The notes under the pieces are model-generated. The model did not search any database. It was not told where the DNA came from and saw nothing but the letters and a program-made list of their open reading frames with translations. The translations under genes were made by a program, and so were the position numbers. This document shows positions 8,013 through 17,407 of a stretch of DNA of 64,000 nt, piece by piece (the stretch's first letter is position 1; each line of letters opens with the position of its first letter). Origin of the DNA: Desulfofundulus salinus (GTDB lineage Bacteria; Bacillota; Desulfotomaculia; Desulfotomaculales; Desulfovirgulaceae); assembly GCF_003627965.1 (NCBI RefSeq), contig NZ_RBWE01000001.1, forward strand, positions 581,195 to 645,194. The letters run 5' to 3'.

Positions 8013-8642
8013 ATGGCCGAGGGTAAAAAGACCAGAAAGATTGCCATTCTTGGTGGTCCGGGTACGGGTAAAACAACGTTATGTAAACAGTTAGATGTGG
8101 ATTACAGCATGGCCGGCTATATAAGTGACGTTTGCCTGGAATTTGCCCGCTCATACATTGCCTGGTACGGGGTGCCCAGGAGCATTTTTGAACAGTTTCT
8201 GCTCTATGAGGGGCAAAAACGCCGGGAAGAGGAGCTTTCCTACTGCGACATTATTTTCTGCGACAACGCCACCATTTTGAATTACGTGTACGGCCTGTTG
8301 AGCTGCGATTTCAAAAACCCGAAGGAAGTTTACGCCTTGATGAAACTGTATGAGTGGGCCATGCGAGACCTGCCCGAGTATGACATCTTTTACGTGCCCC
8401 GGGAGTTTGATGTGGAAAAAGACGGAATAAGGTACCAGGACAGTGATTTTGCCGTGGTCGTGGATGCCAAGATAAAAAATTTCCTGGATATCATGAATGT
8501 ACCCTACACCATAGTAAGAGGGGACCTGGAAACCAGGGTAAAGACGGTTAAGGAAAAAATCGGTTTTGTAGAAAAGCGCAAGCGCTGTACTGCCATCCAC
8601 GAGGTGGCTTTACGGAACGATAATGGAAGCTGTCCGGTTTAA
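8013..8642 (+). CDS. P-loop NTPase, NadR/AAA_28-like
   Basis: 209 aa. Walker A GGPGTGKTTL (about residues 14-23), then an acidic strand CDIIFCDNAT resembling a Walker B region. The overall fold resembles the ATPase/kinase domain of NadR-type proteins (AAA_28). No partner domain is fused and the substrate is unknown. ATG 8013 sits seven bases behind GGGAGGAG. A decayed 61-bp copy of its middle is found at 14771. The gene converges on the metal ATPase at 8771. Confidence 0.65.
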   Translation: MAEGKKTRKIAILGGPGTGKTTLCKQLDVDYSMAGYISDVCLEFARSYIAWYGVPRSIFEQFLLYEGQKRREEELSYCDIIFCDNATILNYVYGLLSCDFKNPKEVYALMKLYEWAMRDLPEYDIFYVPREFDVEKDGIRYQDSDFAVVVDAKIKNFLDIMNVPYTIVRGDLETRVKTVKEKIGFVEKRKRCTAIHEVALRNDNGSCPV

Positions 8643-8660
8643 TGGCTTCTCGATGAGAAA

Positions 8661-8692
8661 GGGCGGCGGTCGTTCCGGAACGACCGCCGCCC
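8661..8692. terminator. Perfect 32-bp palindrome, bidirectional terminator
   Basis: GGGCGGCGGTCGTTCC is followed immediately by its exact complement. It lies between convergent genes, so it probably ends both transcripts. It shares its stem with the terminator at 6598. Confidence 0.7.
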
Positions 8693-8693
8693 A

Positions 8694-8717
8694 ATTATTA
8701 TTATTATTATTATTATT
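8694..8717. repeat. (ATT)8 trinucleotide tract
   Basis: Eight uninterrupted ATT units directly abut the palindrome. On the plus strand it supplies only an interrupted T tract. Such microsatellites are uncommon in GC-rich bacterial DNA and may vary in length between strains. Confidence 0.9.
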
Positions 8718-8770
8718 TATGTTCGTACAGGTCCGGTGCCCGGGCCTGGGCCTAGATGGCCTGGCCATAT

Positions 8771-10861
8771 CTACCCGGTTGTGCATTTTGTTCCACGCGT
8801 GGCATTGAGAATGGCCAGCAGGGCGACCCCCACGTCGGCAAAGACGGCCTCCCAGATGGTGGCCAGCCCCAGGGTTCCCAGGCCAAGAAAGAACGCTTTC
8901 ATGCCCAGGGCCAGGATGATGTTTTGTTTGACAATTGCCCTGGTGTGACGGGCAATTTCCATGGCCGTGGCCAGTTTGGAGGGAGCATCCTCCATGAGCA
9001 CCACGTCGGCGGCTTCAATGGCCGCATCGGAACCCAGCCCGCCCATGGCCACCCCCACATCGGCCCTGGCAATAACGGGGGCATCGTTGATACCATCACC
9101 GACAAAGGCCAGCTTTTGCCGTGGAGGCAGGTTGGCCTTTAGTTCTTCCACCCGCCGGACCTTGTCCTCCGGCAGGAGCTGGGCATAATAGTGATCTATG
9201 CCCAGCGTTTCGGCCACCCGGCGGGCAGCCCTTTCCTCATCGCCGGTCAACATGACCACTGTCTTTACCCCGAGGGCTTTCAACCTGGCAATGGCCTGGC
9301 GGGCATCGGGTTTAATTTCGTCGTTGATGACAATGTACCCGGCCAGGATGCCGTCAATGGCTACAAATACCGTATTGCCTTCTACGCAAGAGATATCGTG
9401 GGAAATCCCCTCCCGGTCCAGGAGGCGGTCCCCCCCAACCAGAACGTTTTTGCCCGCGACCCGGGCCAGGATGCCGTATCCCGGGATTTCCCGGCAGTCG
9501 CTCACACTGTCCAGGGGAATTTCCCGCCCCCAGGCCCGCCGGATGGACTGGGCTACGGGGTGGGTGGAATAAGCTTCGGCCGCCGCAGCGTAAGCCAGCA
9601 CTTCCTCCCGTTGAAAGCCGTTTTGAGCTACCACCCGGTTGACCCGGAAAACCCCCCGGGTTAGGGTTCCCGTTTTATCAAAGACCACCGTATGCAGGTT
9701 GGCTAAGGCGTCCAGGTAATTGGCTCCCTTGACCAGAATGCCCTGGCGGGAGGCCCTGCCGATGCCGCCAAAATAGGACAGGGGTATGGAAATGACCAGC
9801 GCACACGGGCAGGAAATGACCAGGAAAATCAGTGCCCGGTAGAGCCATTGGGACAAGGTGGCACCGGGAACCACCAGCGGGGGTATAAAGGCCAGCGCAA
9901 GGGCTCCCAGCACTACTGCCGGGGTATAGTAGCGGGCAAAGGTGGTAATGAACTTTTCTACGGGGGCCTTTCTGGCCGCGGCATTTTCCACCAGTTCCAG
10001 GATCCGGGCTACGGAGGAGTCCTTAAAAGGCCTGGTTACCTTTACGGTCAGAAGGCCCTGGCCGTTGATCATGCCGGCCAGGACTCTTTCTCCCCTTTCC
10101 ACCTTGCGTGGTACGGATTCTCCCGTCAGCGCCGAGGTATCTACGAAGGACACGCCTTCCAGAACCTCGCCATCCAGGGGCACCCTTTCGCCCGGGCGGA
10201 CCACAATGATCTGGCCCGTTACCACTTCCTCCGGTTTTACCTGCCTGGTTTCGCCGTTCACCAGCAAATTGGCGTAATGGGGACGGATATCCAGAAGGGC
10301 GGCTATCGAGCGGCGGGATCGATTAACGGCCCTTTCCTGGAAGTACTCCCCGATGGAATAAAAGAGCATTACTGCCACCGCTTCGGGCAACTGGTGAATG
10401 GCTATGGCCCCGAGGGTGGCCAGGCTCATGAGGAAATTCTCGTCAAAAACTTTTCCGCGCACAAGATTTTTCAAAGCGGTTCGGAGGATCTCCCTGCCCA
10501 CCAGCAGATAGGCGGTAAGCAGGACCAGGTACTCGGCCCAGGAGTAAGGGGTTTGGTGCAGGGATTCCTGGAAGAGAAAGCCAATAACCAGAAGGGCGGC
10601 CGAGATGCCGGTTACCAGAAGGTTTCTTCTACCGTTCGCATGTTCCCTTGCCTGTTTGGCCTCACGGGGTTCTACCAGCCTTACCTCGGGTTTAATGCGA
10701 TGAATAGCCTCCTGTGCCCGCCTCGCCAGCTCCGGGGGCAGCTCCAGAGTGCGGTTGGCAAAGTTGATGGTAGCATGTTCCAGTCCCTTAATCTGTTGCA
10801 ATTCGTGTTCTATTTTGGCTGCACAACTGGGGCAGTCAAGACCAACCAGGGTGTAGCGCAT
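8771..10861 (-). CDS. cadA: Heavy-metal translocating P-type ATPase (Zn/Cd/Pb type)
   Basis: 696 aa. N-terminal HMA domain with the GLDCPSCAAKIE metal-binding motif, a transmembrane block, the phosphatase TGES (ALTGESVP), the membrane metal motif CPC in SCPCALVIS, the phosphorylation motif DKTGTLTR, a hinge GDGINDAP and a closing hydrophobic pair. CPC together with the CadC-like repressor points to Zn/Cd/Pb export rather than copper. The ATG at 10861 is seven bases behind AAGGAG; the ATG two codons earlier lies against that site. It follows the repressor gene by 13 bases. Confidence 0.93.
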   Translation of the reverse strand: MRYTLVGLDCPSCAAKIEHELQQIKGLEHATINFANRTLELPPELARRAQEAIHRIKPEVRLVEPREAKQAREHANGRRNLLVTGISAALLVIGFLFQESLHQTPYSWAEYLVLLTAYLLVGREILRTALKNLVRGKVFDENFLMSLATLGAIAIHQLPEAVAVMLFYSIGEYFQERAVNRSRRSIAALLDIRPHYANLLVNGETRQVKPEEVVTGQIIVVRPGERVPLDGEVLEGVSFVDTSALTGESVPRKVERGERVLAGMINGQGLLTVKVTRPFKDSSVARILELVENAAARKAPVEKFITTFARYYTPAVVLGALALAFIPPLVVPGATLSQWLYRALIFLVISCPCALVISIPLSYFGGIGRASRQGILVKGANYLDALANLHTVVFDKTGTLTRGVFRVNRVVAQNGFQREEVLAYAAAAEAYSTHPVAQSIRRAWGREIPLDSVSDCREIPGYGILARVAGKNVLVGGDRLLDREGISHDISCVEGNTVFVAIDGILAGYIVINDEIKPDARQAIARLKALGVKTVVMLTGDEERAARRVAETLGIDHYYAQLLPEDKVRRVEELKANLPPRQKLAFVGDGINDAPVIARADVGVAMGGLGSDAAIEAADVVLMEDAPSKLATAMEIARHTRAIVKQNIILALGMKAFFLGLGTLGLATIWEAVFADVGVALLAILNATRGTKCTTG

Positions 10862-10874
10862 GGACATACTCCTT

Positions 10875-11270
10875 TCACCGCTCTTCCGCAAAGTGCGCCT
10901 GGGCTTCACGGATCAGGTTGACGATATGGTCGTCATCCAGGGAATAATAGACCATTTTCCCTTCCCGGCGGTACTTCACCAGACGCATTGCCTTCAGCAG
11001 CCGGAGGTGGTGGGAAACGGCAGGCAAACTCATTTCCAGGATTTCCGCCAGATCACATACACAAAGTTCCCTGTAGGACAGGAGGTAGAGGATCTTGGTG
11101 CGGGTTTCGTCTCCCAGCACCTTAAAAAGTTCGGACAAACCGGCTACTTCCAGCACTTTGCCCTTAAGATCTTCGATTGCAGTGGACACACAAAAGGTGT
11201 CACAGACGTCGTTATTGGGAAAATATCTGGTCGTATGAAATACCCCCCTTATCCTTAAAAGATTAAACAA
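10875..11270 (-). CDS. cadC: ArsR/CadC-family metal-responsive repressor
   Basis: Up to 131 aa. Winged-helix core with ELCVCDLAEIL followed by SLPAVSHHLRLLKAMRLVKYRREGKMVYYSL. The N-terminal CDTFCVS and the CVC of helix 3 recreate the CadC metal-thiolate site. It should repress the ATPase operon and release DNA on Cd, Pb or Zn. The start is uncertain: the TTG at 11270 lies inside a palindrome that looks like the operator, so translation may begin further in, although no standard start follows AAGGGGGG at good spacing. Confidence 0.9.
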   Translation of the reverse strand: MFNLLRIRGVFHTTRYFPNNDVCDTFCVSTAIEDLKGKVLEVAGLSELFKVLGDETRTKILYLLSYRELCVCDLAEILEMSLPAVSHHLRLLKAMRLVKYRREGKMVYYSLDDDHIVNLIREAQAHFAEER

Positions 11271-11279
11271 TTACTTAAT
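11262..11279. promoter_or_regulatory. Probable CadC/ArsR operator
   Basis: The imperfect palindrome ATTAA-N8-TTAAT lies immediately upstream of the repressor-ATPase pair. ArsR-family operators are AT-rich dyads of this kind; the assignment rests on position and symmetry. Confidence 0.4.
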
Positions 11280-11444
11280 TGAATTATATTTTTGCCAGTC
11301 ACCATTTGTCAAGCTGCTAAAATGTTATCGGCGTGAATCCTGTCCGTTGGGCCCCGGAGGGGGTATGTTTGCCGGTTGTTGCTTCCTGTGCCCGGGCTGG
11401 AGTAAAATGGAGATGTTCGGTGGAAAGGAGATGATCTAACGGAC

Positions 11445-12827
11445 ATGTTTGAAGCTTTGTACTTGCTGGCAGGGGTAGCTGCCGGGGTGCTGACCGGTTG
11501 GCTGTTGGCCGGCATCCGTATACGGGCCCTGTCGGCTGAGGTTGTGGCCGCCCGGAGCAGGGCGATGGCGGCGGAAGGCATTAATGCCGAGCTGCGCCAG
11601 CAGCTAAACCAGGTGCAGCAGGAATTAAATGATCTCCGCCTGCAGGTGGTCCGGGAACACCAGGCCCGGGTTAGGGCGGAAACTTCCCTGGAAGAGGCCA
11701 GAAATAGCCTTACCGAGCAGAAAAAACTCCTTGCCGAAGCCACCCAGCGCCTTACCGATACCTTTAAAGCCCTTTCTGCCGAAGCTTTAAAAAGCAACAA
11801 TCAGGCTTTCATTGAATTGGCCCGTCAGGTGCTGGAAGGCGTGGTTGTGGAAGCCCGGGGCGATCTCCAAAAGCGGCAGGAAGCCATCGATGCCCTTATT
11901 AAGCCCCTGAAAGAAGAGCTCATCCGGTATGAGGCCCAGGTGCGGGCCATGGAAAATGCCCGCCAGGAAGCTTATGGAAGCTTGAAAAGACAGCTGCAGG
12001 AGCTTAGCCAGACCCAGCAGTTGCTGCACAGGGAGACGAGCAACCTGGTAAACGCCTTAAAAACCCCCCAGGTGCGGGGGAGATGGGGAGAAATAACCCT
12101 GCGCCGGGTGGTGGAAGTGGCGGGCATGTCCCCGTACTGTGACTTTGTGGAACAGGTTTCGGTGGAAACGGAAGGGGGGCGGCTGCGTCCCGACCTGGTG
12201 GTAAAGCTTCCGGGGGGCAGGACGGTGGTGGTGGATGCAAAGGTCCCGTTAAAGGCCTACATGGAAGCCACCGAGTCCGCCGATGAAAACGCATGGCGCC
12301 TGGCCATGCAAAGACATGCCCAGGCCGTGCGGGCGCACATGCAGTCCCTGGGTTCCAAGGCCTACTGGAGCCAGTTTACGCCCGGCCCCGACTTCGTAGT
12401 TCTTTTCCTGCCGGGGGAATCCTTTTTCAGCGCCGCCGTGGAGCAGGACCGGCGGTTGATTGAAGATGCCCTGGCCAGCCGGGTGCTGCTGGCTACTCCC
12501 ACCACATTAATTGCCCTTTTGCGTACAGTGGCCTTGAGCTGGCAACAGCATCATATGGCCGAAAACGCCCGGCAAATTGCCGAAGCGGGCATGGAGCTCT
12601 ACGAGCGGGTGTGCAAGTTTGCCGGACACCTGGCTAAAATAAAGGATGGCCTGCAGAAGGCCACCCAGTCTTTTAACAATGCAGTCGGTTCCTGGGAGAG
12701 CCGGGTGGTGCCGGGAGCCAGGCGTTTAAAAGAACTGGGAGCTGCCATGCCGGGTAAGGAACTTTTACCCTTAAGCCAGGTGGAAATCGCGCTGCGGGAA
12801 TTGCCCCCGGAGCGGGAGCGGGAGTAG
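11445..12827 (+). CDS. rmuC: RmuC family protein
   Basis: 460 aa. N-terminal membrane helix (LYLLAGVAAGVLTGWLLAG), a long coiled coil (about 25-190) and the RmuC nuclease-like domain with RGRWGEITLRRVVE, VVVDAKVPLKAY and FLPGESFFSAA. In E. coli loss of RmuC raises inversion frequency at short repeats; it is placed near the PD-(D/E)xK nuclease fold. ATG start. It is divergent from the cadC-cadA operon. Confidence 0.93.
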   Translation: MFEALYLLAGVAAGVLTGWLLAGIRIRALSAEVVAARSRAMAAEGINAELRQQLNQVQQELNDLRLQVVREHQARVRAETSLEEARNSLTEQKKLLAEATQRLTDTFKALSAEALKSNNQAFIELARQVLEGVVVEARGDLQKRQEAIDALIKPLKEELIRYEAQVRAMENARQEAYGSLKRQLQELSQTQQLLHRETSNLVNALKTPQVRGRWGEITLRRVVEVAGMSPYCDFVEQVSVETEGGRLRPDLVVKLPGGRTVVVDAKVPLKAYMEATESADENAWRLAMQRHAQAVRAHMQSLGSKAYWSQFTPGPDFVVLFLPGESFFSAAVEQDRRLIEDALASRVLLATPTTLIALLRTVALSWQQHHMAENARQIAEAGMELYERVCKFAGHLAKIKDGLQKATQSFNNAVGSWESRVVPGARRLKELGAAMPGKELLPLSQVEIALRELPPERERE

Positions 12828-12928
12828 GGCGTGGGGGGCAGCCGTGCTTGAATTCCTGCAGGGTGCCGTCCCGCCTGTTCTGCGGGCAAAACGCGGGTGG
12901 AACACGGTGCAAGTGGGGGTGCAGCTGC

Positions 12929-13702
12929 GTGCTGCTCATCGTCAACGCCGATGACTTCGGTTACACGGTGGGAGTAAACCGGGGGATTATTAAAGCCATG
13001 GAATGCGGGGTGGTCACCAGTACCAGCCTGATGGCCAACCAGCCGGGTACCGGGGATGCCCTGGCTGTTTTATGCCGGGGTAGGCTGAAGGCTGCCGGGG
13101 TACACCTTTGCCTGACGGCGGGCAGACCCCTGTGCGACCCGGCAGCTGTACCTTCACTGGTAGATGGCCGGGGATGGTTCAAAAAAAGGGACGCCCTTCT
13201 CTCGGGGTCCTTAAACGGGGAGGAAGTGAGGCGGGAATTCCTGGCTCAGGTGGAAAAGGTCAGGGCGGCGGGAGTACGGGTAAGCCACCTGGATACACAC
13301 CATCATGTCCACACACATACCGTAATATTGGAAGCCCTGCTGGATGTGGTCCGGCGCTACGGGCTGCCTGTGCGGAGCCTGGACTCTTCCATGCGCCAGA
13401 GGCTTATCCGGCAGGGTGTACCCACCCCCGATTATTTTTGCGGCCACTGGTTTGGTGAGCAGGTCTCCGGGGAATCGTTTCGCCGGTTAGTTACTGCCGG
13501 GTTGCAGAGCGGTGCCGGGGTAATGGAGTTGATGACCCATCCCGGCATAGTGGATGAAGAACTGAGGCAGCGGAGCAGCTACACCTGGCAGCGGGAGAGG
13601 GAACTGGCCATTCTCTGTGACCCGGGCACCAGGCAGTGGCTGCTTGAGCAGGGGGTCAAACTGGCGAGTTATCTGGATCTGGCAGGTCGCCCCCCTGGTT
13701 AG
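12929..13702 (+). CDS. YdjC/ChbG-like carbohydrate deacetylase
   Basis: 257 aa. NADDFG near the N-terminus and [11 protein letters not shown] are the metal-binding motifs of the YdjC fold, which removes N-acetyl groups from diacetylchitobiose-type sugars. MTHPG near the C-terminus is also typical. GTG 12929 has GGGGGT nine bases upstream, and the protein then starts at its first strand ([10 protein letters not shown]); the longer frame from 12848 lacks homology. It ends overlapping the convergent chemoreceptor by four bases. Confidence 0.85.
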   Translation: MLLIVNADDFGYTVGVNRGIIKAMECGVVTSTSLMANQPGTGDALAVLCRGRLKAAGVHLCLTAGRPLCDPAAVPSLVDGRGWFKKRDALLSGSLNGEEVRREFLAQVEKVRAAGVRVSHLDTHHHVHTHTVILEALLDVVRRYGLPVRSLDSSMRQRLIRQGVPTPDYFCGHWFGEQVSGESFRRLVTAGLQSGAGVMELMTHPGIVDEELRQRSSYTWQRERELAILCDPGTRQWLLEQGVKLASYLDLAGRPPG

Positions 13703-14556
13703 AGTTTGGAGGCCACTTCATGAAGGTGAGAGCCGATTTGCTGCAGTTTCTCCACCATTTCAGCTATCTTTTCCATCGTCCTGGCCTGTTCCTGGGTTAT
13801 GGCGCTGTTTTTTTCAATGCCGGCGGTAACCCTTTCAATGGAACTCTTGAACTGGTTTAAAGTCTTCTCTATCTCCCTGGCGGAGCGGCTGCTTTCTTCG
13901 GCCAGCTTGCGTACTTCCTGGGCTACCACGGCAAATCCCCGCCCCACCTGGCCGGCCCGGGCTGCTTCAATGGCGGCGTTCAATCCCAGGAGCTTGGTCT
14001 GGTCGGCCACGTTCTGGATGAAGGTCAGGATCTGGGTGGTACTCTTTACCTGTTGGGCTGCTTCCTGCGACTCCCGGACAAGGGTCTCGCCGGTGGCGGC
14101 CAGCTCCTGGGAGGAAGCGGTAAATTCATGGATGGCATGCGCCGCCTGCTGGATGGCTTCTGCCACCGCCTCGGCCTGGGCCTGTATCTGTGCCTTCATT
14201 TCCTCGTCCCTGAGCATCTTAACCACCAGGGCCGAGGCAATCCGGGCTATGGGCTGCACGATTTCCAGCTTGCCGGCAATCCCGAAGGTGCCGATTTTTT
14301 CCCCGTTTGCCTTGATGGCCAGGTTAAAACCTTCCTTCATGGTCCCGCCCGAGGCGGCGGCCTCCTCGGCGGTCACGCTGTACTCGTCCACCGGGGAATT
14401 AAGGATGGTCCGGGCACCTTGATGGGCTACTCCCATACGCGTTTGGGCGGAGTCGGCAATGATGGTGCCGGTCCGGTCGCAGACAATGGTGTGGTGTCCT
14501 GTTTCCCGGTAAATGAACTCGGTGATTTGCCTGGCCACGTCCAGCTGCAATTCCAC
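13699..14556 (-). CDS. Soluble methyl-accepting chemotaxis-like protein with diacid-recognition sensor
   Basis: 285 aa with no transmembrane segment. The first about 130 residues resemble the sugar-diacid recognition domain of CdaR-type regulators ([31 protein letters not shown]). The C-terminal half is a methyl-accepting signalling helix hairpin with the conserved tip [18 protein letters not shown], then [18 protein letters not shown]. It should signal to CheA from the cytoplasm. GTG 14556 is eight bases behind AAAGGAG; upstream codons are not conserved-looking. Confidence 0.88.
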   Translation of the reverse strand: MELQLDVARQITEFIYRETGHHTIVCDRTGTIIADSAQTRMGVAHQGARTILNSPVDEYSVTAEEAAASGGTMKEGFNLAIKANGEKIGTFGIAGKLEIVQPIARIASALVVKMLRDEEMKAQIQAQAEAVAEAIQQAAHAIHEFTASSQELAATGETLVRESQEAAQQVKSTTQILTFIQNVADQTKLLGLNAAIEAARAGQVGRGFAVVAQEVRKLAEESSRSAREIEKTLNQFKSSIERVTAGIEKNSAITQEQARTMEKIAEMVEKLQQIGSHLHEVASKL

Positions 14557-14770
14557 TACTCTCACTCCTTTATAAAATACTTGAGCTTGCACTACGGCAG
14601 AATATCGTTCTCCCTCTAATGTTGCCTTTATGATGGTCTGGCCAATCCAGTAAATAATTCGGCAAAAATTAAACTTTCCTTACCGGGGTCCGAAAAAATT
14701 TCGTGTAACTTGAAATAACAAAGGCGGCCGGTAGTCCCGCAGCAAGGAAAACAAGGGATACCGCCGCCCG

Positions 14771-14831
14771 GTTGGGCCATACGAGACCTGCTCATATGAC
14801 ATCTTTTAAGTGTCCCGGGAGCTTGATGCGG
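14771..14831 (+). pseudogene. Decayed fragment of the P-loop NTPase gene
   Basis: These 61 bases align with 8354-8414 of the NTPase gene, including the block TATGACATCTTTTA, with scattered substitutions and a one-base loss that breaks the frame. No other part of the gene is found nearby. Just upstream (14724-14769) is a hairpin with GGCGG and CCGCC arms. The rest of 14557-14887 shows no gene. Confidence 0.7.
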
Positions 14832-14887
14832 TTGTTTCCGCTATAAAACATTCTGTGTGAGGGTACAAGCCCGGTAATGCATATGGT

Positions 14888-15118
14888 TTACGGGTTTTTC
14901 CCAAAGGAATCTTCCAATTCCGGCAACAGTGTTGCCAGGCCTTGTTCGGGTTCGGGCATGATGTTTATATTTTCAGACTTGAGAATTTCGTTCATTTCAA
15001 AGTAATCGACTCCCAGCATGTCTGCGCACTGCCGGATAGTCATCCGGCCCTCCCGATATGCTTGTACGGCCCCTACGTGGTTGCTAATGAACAGCTTATA
15101 AAGATCTTTCGCCCCCAT
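14888..15118 (-). CDS. UPF0175-like small protein, possible antitoxin
   Basis: 76 aa. The middle (VGAVQAYREGRMTIRQCADMLG, then VDYFEMNEILK) resembles the helix-turn-helix of UPF0175 proteins, often found as the DNA-binding partner of PIN-type toxins. It is the downstream member of an overlapping pair: its start lies 22 bases inside the preceding gene. ATG start behind AAGGAGG. No PIN domain is next to it, so a toxin-antitoxin role is only a suggestion. Confidence 0.55.
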   Translation of the reverse strand: MGAKDLYKLFISNHVGAVQAYREGRMTIRQCADMLGVDYFEMNEILKSENINIMPEPEQGLATLLPELEDSFGKNP

Positions 15119-15317
15119 ACAAATCCTCCTTGTACTTGCGGGAGCCAGTACCCGGTCCCTTCAACATGCCGATTAACACTGCCAGGGGGTCATCAGAGCC
15201 GCCACGCAATTCTTCGTTTTCTGGTATGGGAAGGGTGATTCCTAATTTGCGGAATAACTCTTCCTTTTGCTTTGGGGTCAATTTTTTGATTTCTTCAACC
15301 AAACGTTCAACTGCCAT
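15096..15317 (-). CDS. Hypothetical 73-aa protein paired with the UPF0175-like gene
   Basis: The start MAVERLVEEIKKLTPKQKEELFRKLG is an amphipathic helical segment common in small toxin-antitoxin-associated or regulatory proteins; the rest is Gly/Pro rich. ATG follows GAGGTG. The two genes are translationally coupled. I do not recognise a defined family and assign no function. Confidence 0.55.
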   Translation of the reverse strand: MAVERLVEEIKKLTPKQKEELFRKLGITLPIPENEELRGGSDDPLAVLIGMLKGPGTGSRKYKEDLYGGERSL

Positions 15318-15399
15318 TTGATTTCACCTCGTTATCCAGTATACCATATCCTGTAAATAAGAGCAACAATTATGCGGTGAGCTATCATGCCGGCCAATT

Positions 15400-16521
15400 C
15401 TATCCCTGTTGCCCGTTTACCTCTTCCGCCAGCTCCAGGATCCTGGCCAGCACCTTTTGCCTGCGGGCTTCGATGTCCTGGAAGTTCATGTTCGGGATGT
15501 AGCAGGCTTCCACTTCATCGTGGACCTTTTTGGCGCGGTGGATGAAGTCCACGGCTTCTTCCATGCAGCGCCGATACATCTCCCGGGCGGTATCCCTTTC
15601 GGCCTGCAAAACCGGGCCGGACACGGGCCTGACACAGGTCATGGTGTCCACAACCACGTCGCCGTTTTGGGGTTTATAATAGTGGGGCTCCACGGAATTA
15701 ACCACCGCCAGGTTCAGCCCGGGGATGACCAGGTGTTCGATCCGGGACGGATCCAGGGCACAGTGGTAGGCTTCAACGTCGTACCCGCGCATTAAAGCGG
15801 CATCCATAATCCGCCGGACCAGGGTGGTCTTGCCCGTACCGTCGTCGCCATTGATAATATAACGTTTCTTTAAATGGCCAACAATAGTGTCCAGGTAGCT
15901 TACCGTTCCGTCAGGGGTGATGGCCGTAGCAAAAAGGTGGCGGGCTTTGGGGTTGTCTGTCTGGCGCGTTTGTCCCGCAAAAATTTCGTGGGTCAAATCA
16001 AGCGCGAGCTTATCAAAGGCACCCACATTAAAGGCGCCGGTTTCCCGGTAATGGCTGCGCACCTCTTCCAGAAAGAGGTGGGCGGCGGCCAGGTAGCTGT
16101 AGGCCCGTTTAAACAGCCGCCCTATTTCCTGGTTTAAAGCCAGGATTTCCTTTTTATGTGCCCGCAGGCCTTCTTCGTTCCAGTGGTCCCCGAGGTGAAC
16201 AATTTCATCCACCGCTCCCGGGTTCTTGGGATCAACCACGTGCGGGGCGGTGCCGTCCAAGAGCGCCACCCTGATGGCCGGGATAACTACCCCGTCCAGG
16301 GACCCGTTGTCCGAAGAGCAGCAGTGGAACTCCACGTCGTAACACCGCTCCAGCATTTCTTCGCCAATCTTGCGCATAAAAGTTGACTTACCGACACCGG
16401 GTCCTCCTTTAATAACAAAAATGCGGGTGGCGTCGGGTTCAATAATGTAGTCGTAAAACGAGTAAAATCCCCGGCAGGTGTTGCCCCCCGGGAAAACCTT
16501 TTTTAGCCTGCCCTTATTCAA
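15400..16521 (-). CDS. ATPase with two P-loop domains (PRK06851-like)
   Basis: 373 aa with two Walker A motifs: GGPGVGKST in the N-terminal half (about residue 39) and GDDGTGKTT in the C-terminal half (about residue 220). Each half has a matching segment of Cys/His and acidic residues (VEFHCCSSDNGSLDG; VEAYHCALDPSRIEHL), indicating an internal duplication. Proteins of this architecture occur in spore-forming Firmicutes without an established role. It is divergently oriented from the ANTAR regulator at 16715. Confidence 0.7.
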   Translation of the reverse strand: MNKGRLKKVFPGGNTCRGFYSFYDYIIEPDATRIFVIKGGPGVGKSTFMRKIGEEMLERCYDVEFHCCSSDNGSLDGVVIPAIRVALLDGTAPHVVDPKNPGAVDEIVHLGDHWNEEGLRAHKKEILALNQEIGRLFKRAYSYLAAAHLFLEEVRSHYRETGAFNVGAFDKLALDLTHEIFAGQTRQTDNPKARHLFATAITPDGTVSYLDTIVGHLKKRYIINGDDGTGKTTLVRRIMDAALMRGYDVEAYHCALDPSRIEHLVIPGLNLAVVNSVEPHYYKPQNGDVVVDTMTCVRPVSGPVLQAERDTAREMYRRCMEEAVDFIHRAKKVHDEVEACYIPNMNFQDIEARRQKVLARILELAEEVNGQQG

Positions 16522-16714
16522 TATGCGTACCCCCCAGATTGTTTTTGGGGAAATATATGCTTATTTGCAAGTTAAAATGACACGTTGCTGCAATATTGGG
16601 ATTAAAAAACCGGCTTCAAGAGAGTATGGCACCCTGGAAAGGCAGCCCTGGCAGCGGTTCCCCGCATCAATAGCCGCATGTTATAATGTAATTCAGTGAC
16701 GAAAAAGGTGGAGT

Positions 16715-17299
16715 GTGGTCCCGGTGTACAGGACCCGCATTGTTGTTGCCGAAAGCGACAGGGATTTTCGCGCCCGGCTTAAAGAGATCCTGCGCCATGC
16801 AGGATACATGGTGATTGGGGAAACGCAGGACGGCCGGTCCTTGCTGCAGATGGTCTTTCAAACCACCCCGGAACTGGTGATTTTGGAATACCGCCTTCCG
16901 GGCAGTGAGGGCATAGATGTGGCCGGCATTATCGAAGAGCATCATGTAGCCCCGGTGGTGCTTACGGCCGACTTGCACCAGCAAAATGTGGCCGAGCTGG
17001 TTCGTTCGCCCGGGGTTTACGGGGTGCTCCCCAGGCCATTGCAGGAGGAAATGGTGGTGCCGACCATTGAAATGGCCATGGCTTCCTTTGAGCGGACCAT
17101 GCGGCTGGAAAAGGAAATTAGAGGCCTGCGCAAGACTCTGGAAGAGCGCAAGTTGACGGAGCGGGCCAAAGGTTTGCTTATGGAGAGAAAAGGAATGACG
17201 GAGCGGCAGGCCTATAAATACCTGCAAAAGATGAGTATGAATCGCTGCGTACCTTTAGCCCGGGTGGCCCGGGAAATTATTATGGCCCTGGAAAAGTAA
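16715..17299 (+). CDS. ANTAR-domain RNA-binding antiterminator regulator 1 with degenerate receiver
   Basis: 194 aa. The receiver-like domain (1-120) is joined by a coiled coil to an ANTAR domain (about 135-190) with AKGLLMERKGMTERQAYKYL. ANTAR proteins bind paired hexaloop RNA hairpins and block terminators. The position of the phospho-acceptor Asp is Glu58 (LVILEYRLPG), and the usual Lys is replaced (LPRPL), so phosphorylation by a kinase is unlikely; no kinase gene is adjacent. GTG start with GGTGGAG upstream; a TATAAT lies at 16682. It precedes glnA-like gene 1, whose leader carries ANTAR-type hairpins. Confidence 0.9.
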   Translation: MVPVYRTRIVVAESDRDFRARLKEILRHAGYMVIGETQDGRSLLQMVFQTTPELVILEYRLPGSEGIDVAGIIEEHHVAPVVLTADLHQQNVAELVRSPGVYGVLPRPLQEEMVVPTIEMAMASFERTMRLEKEIRGLRKTLEERKLTERAKGLLMERKGMTERQAYKYLQKMSMNRCVPLARVAREIIMALEK

Positions 17300-17360
17300 G
17301 GGTATTTGTAAATTTTTGCGGCGGGGCTAACTGTATACAGTATTTCTTGTTAAGAACATC

Positions 17361-17388
17361 TTGATCTCCCGGGCAATCCTGTTATAAT
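17361..17388 (+). promoter_or_regulatory. Promoter of glnA-like gene 1
   Basis: TTGATC (17361-17366) and TATAAT (17383-17388) with 16-bp spacing. A start near 17395 places the ANTAR hairpin at the very 5' end of the transcript. Confidence 0.65.
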
Positions 17389-17407
17389 CATCATTGTACG
17401 GTTTTTT

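Noticed and set aside
9848-10921. 357-codon plus-strand frame
   Set aside because: It is antisense to the metal ATPase, which has full family motifs; composition is that of a shadow frame.
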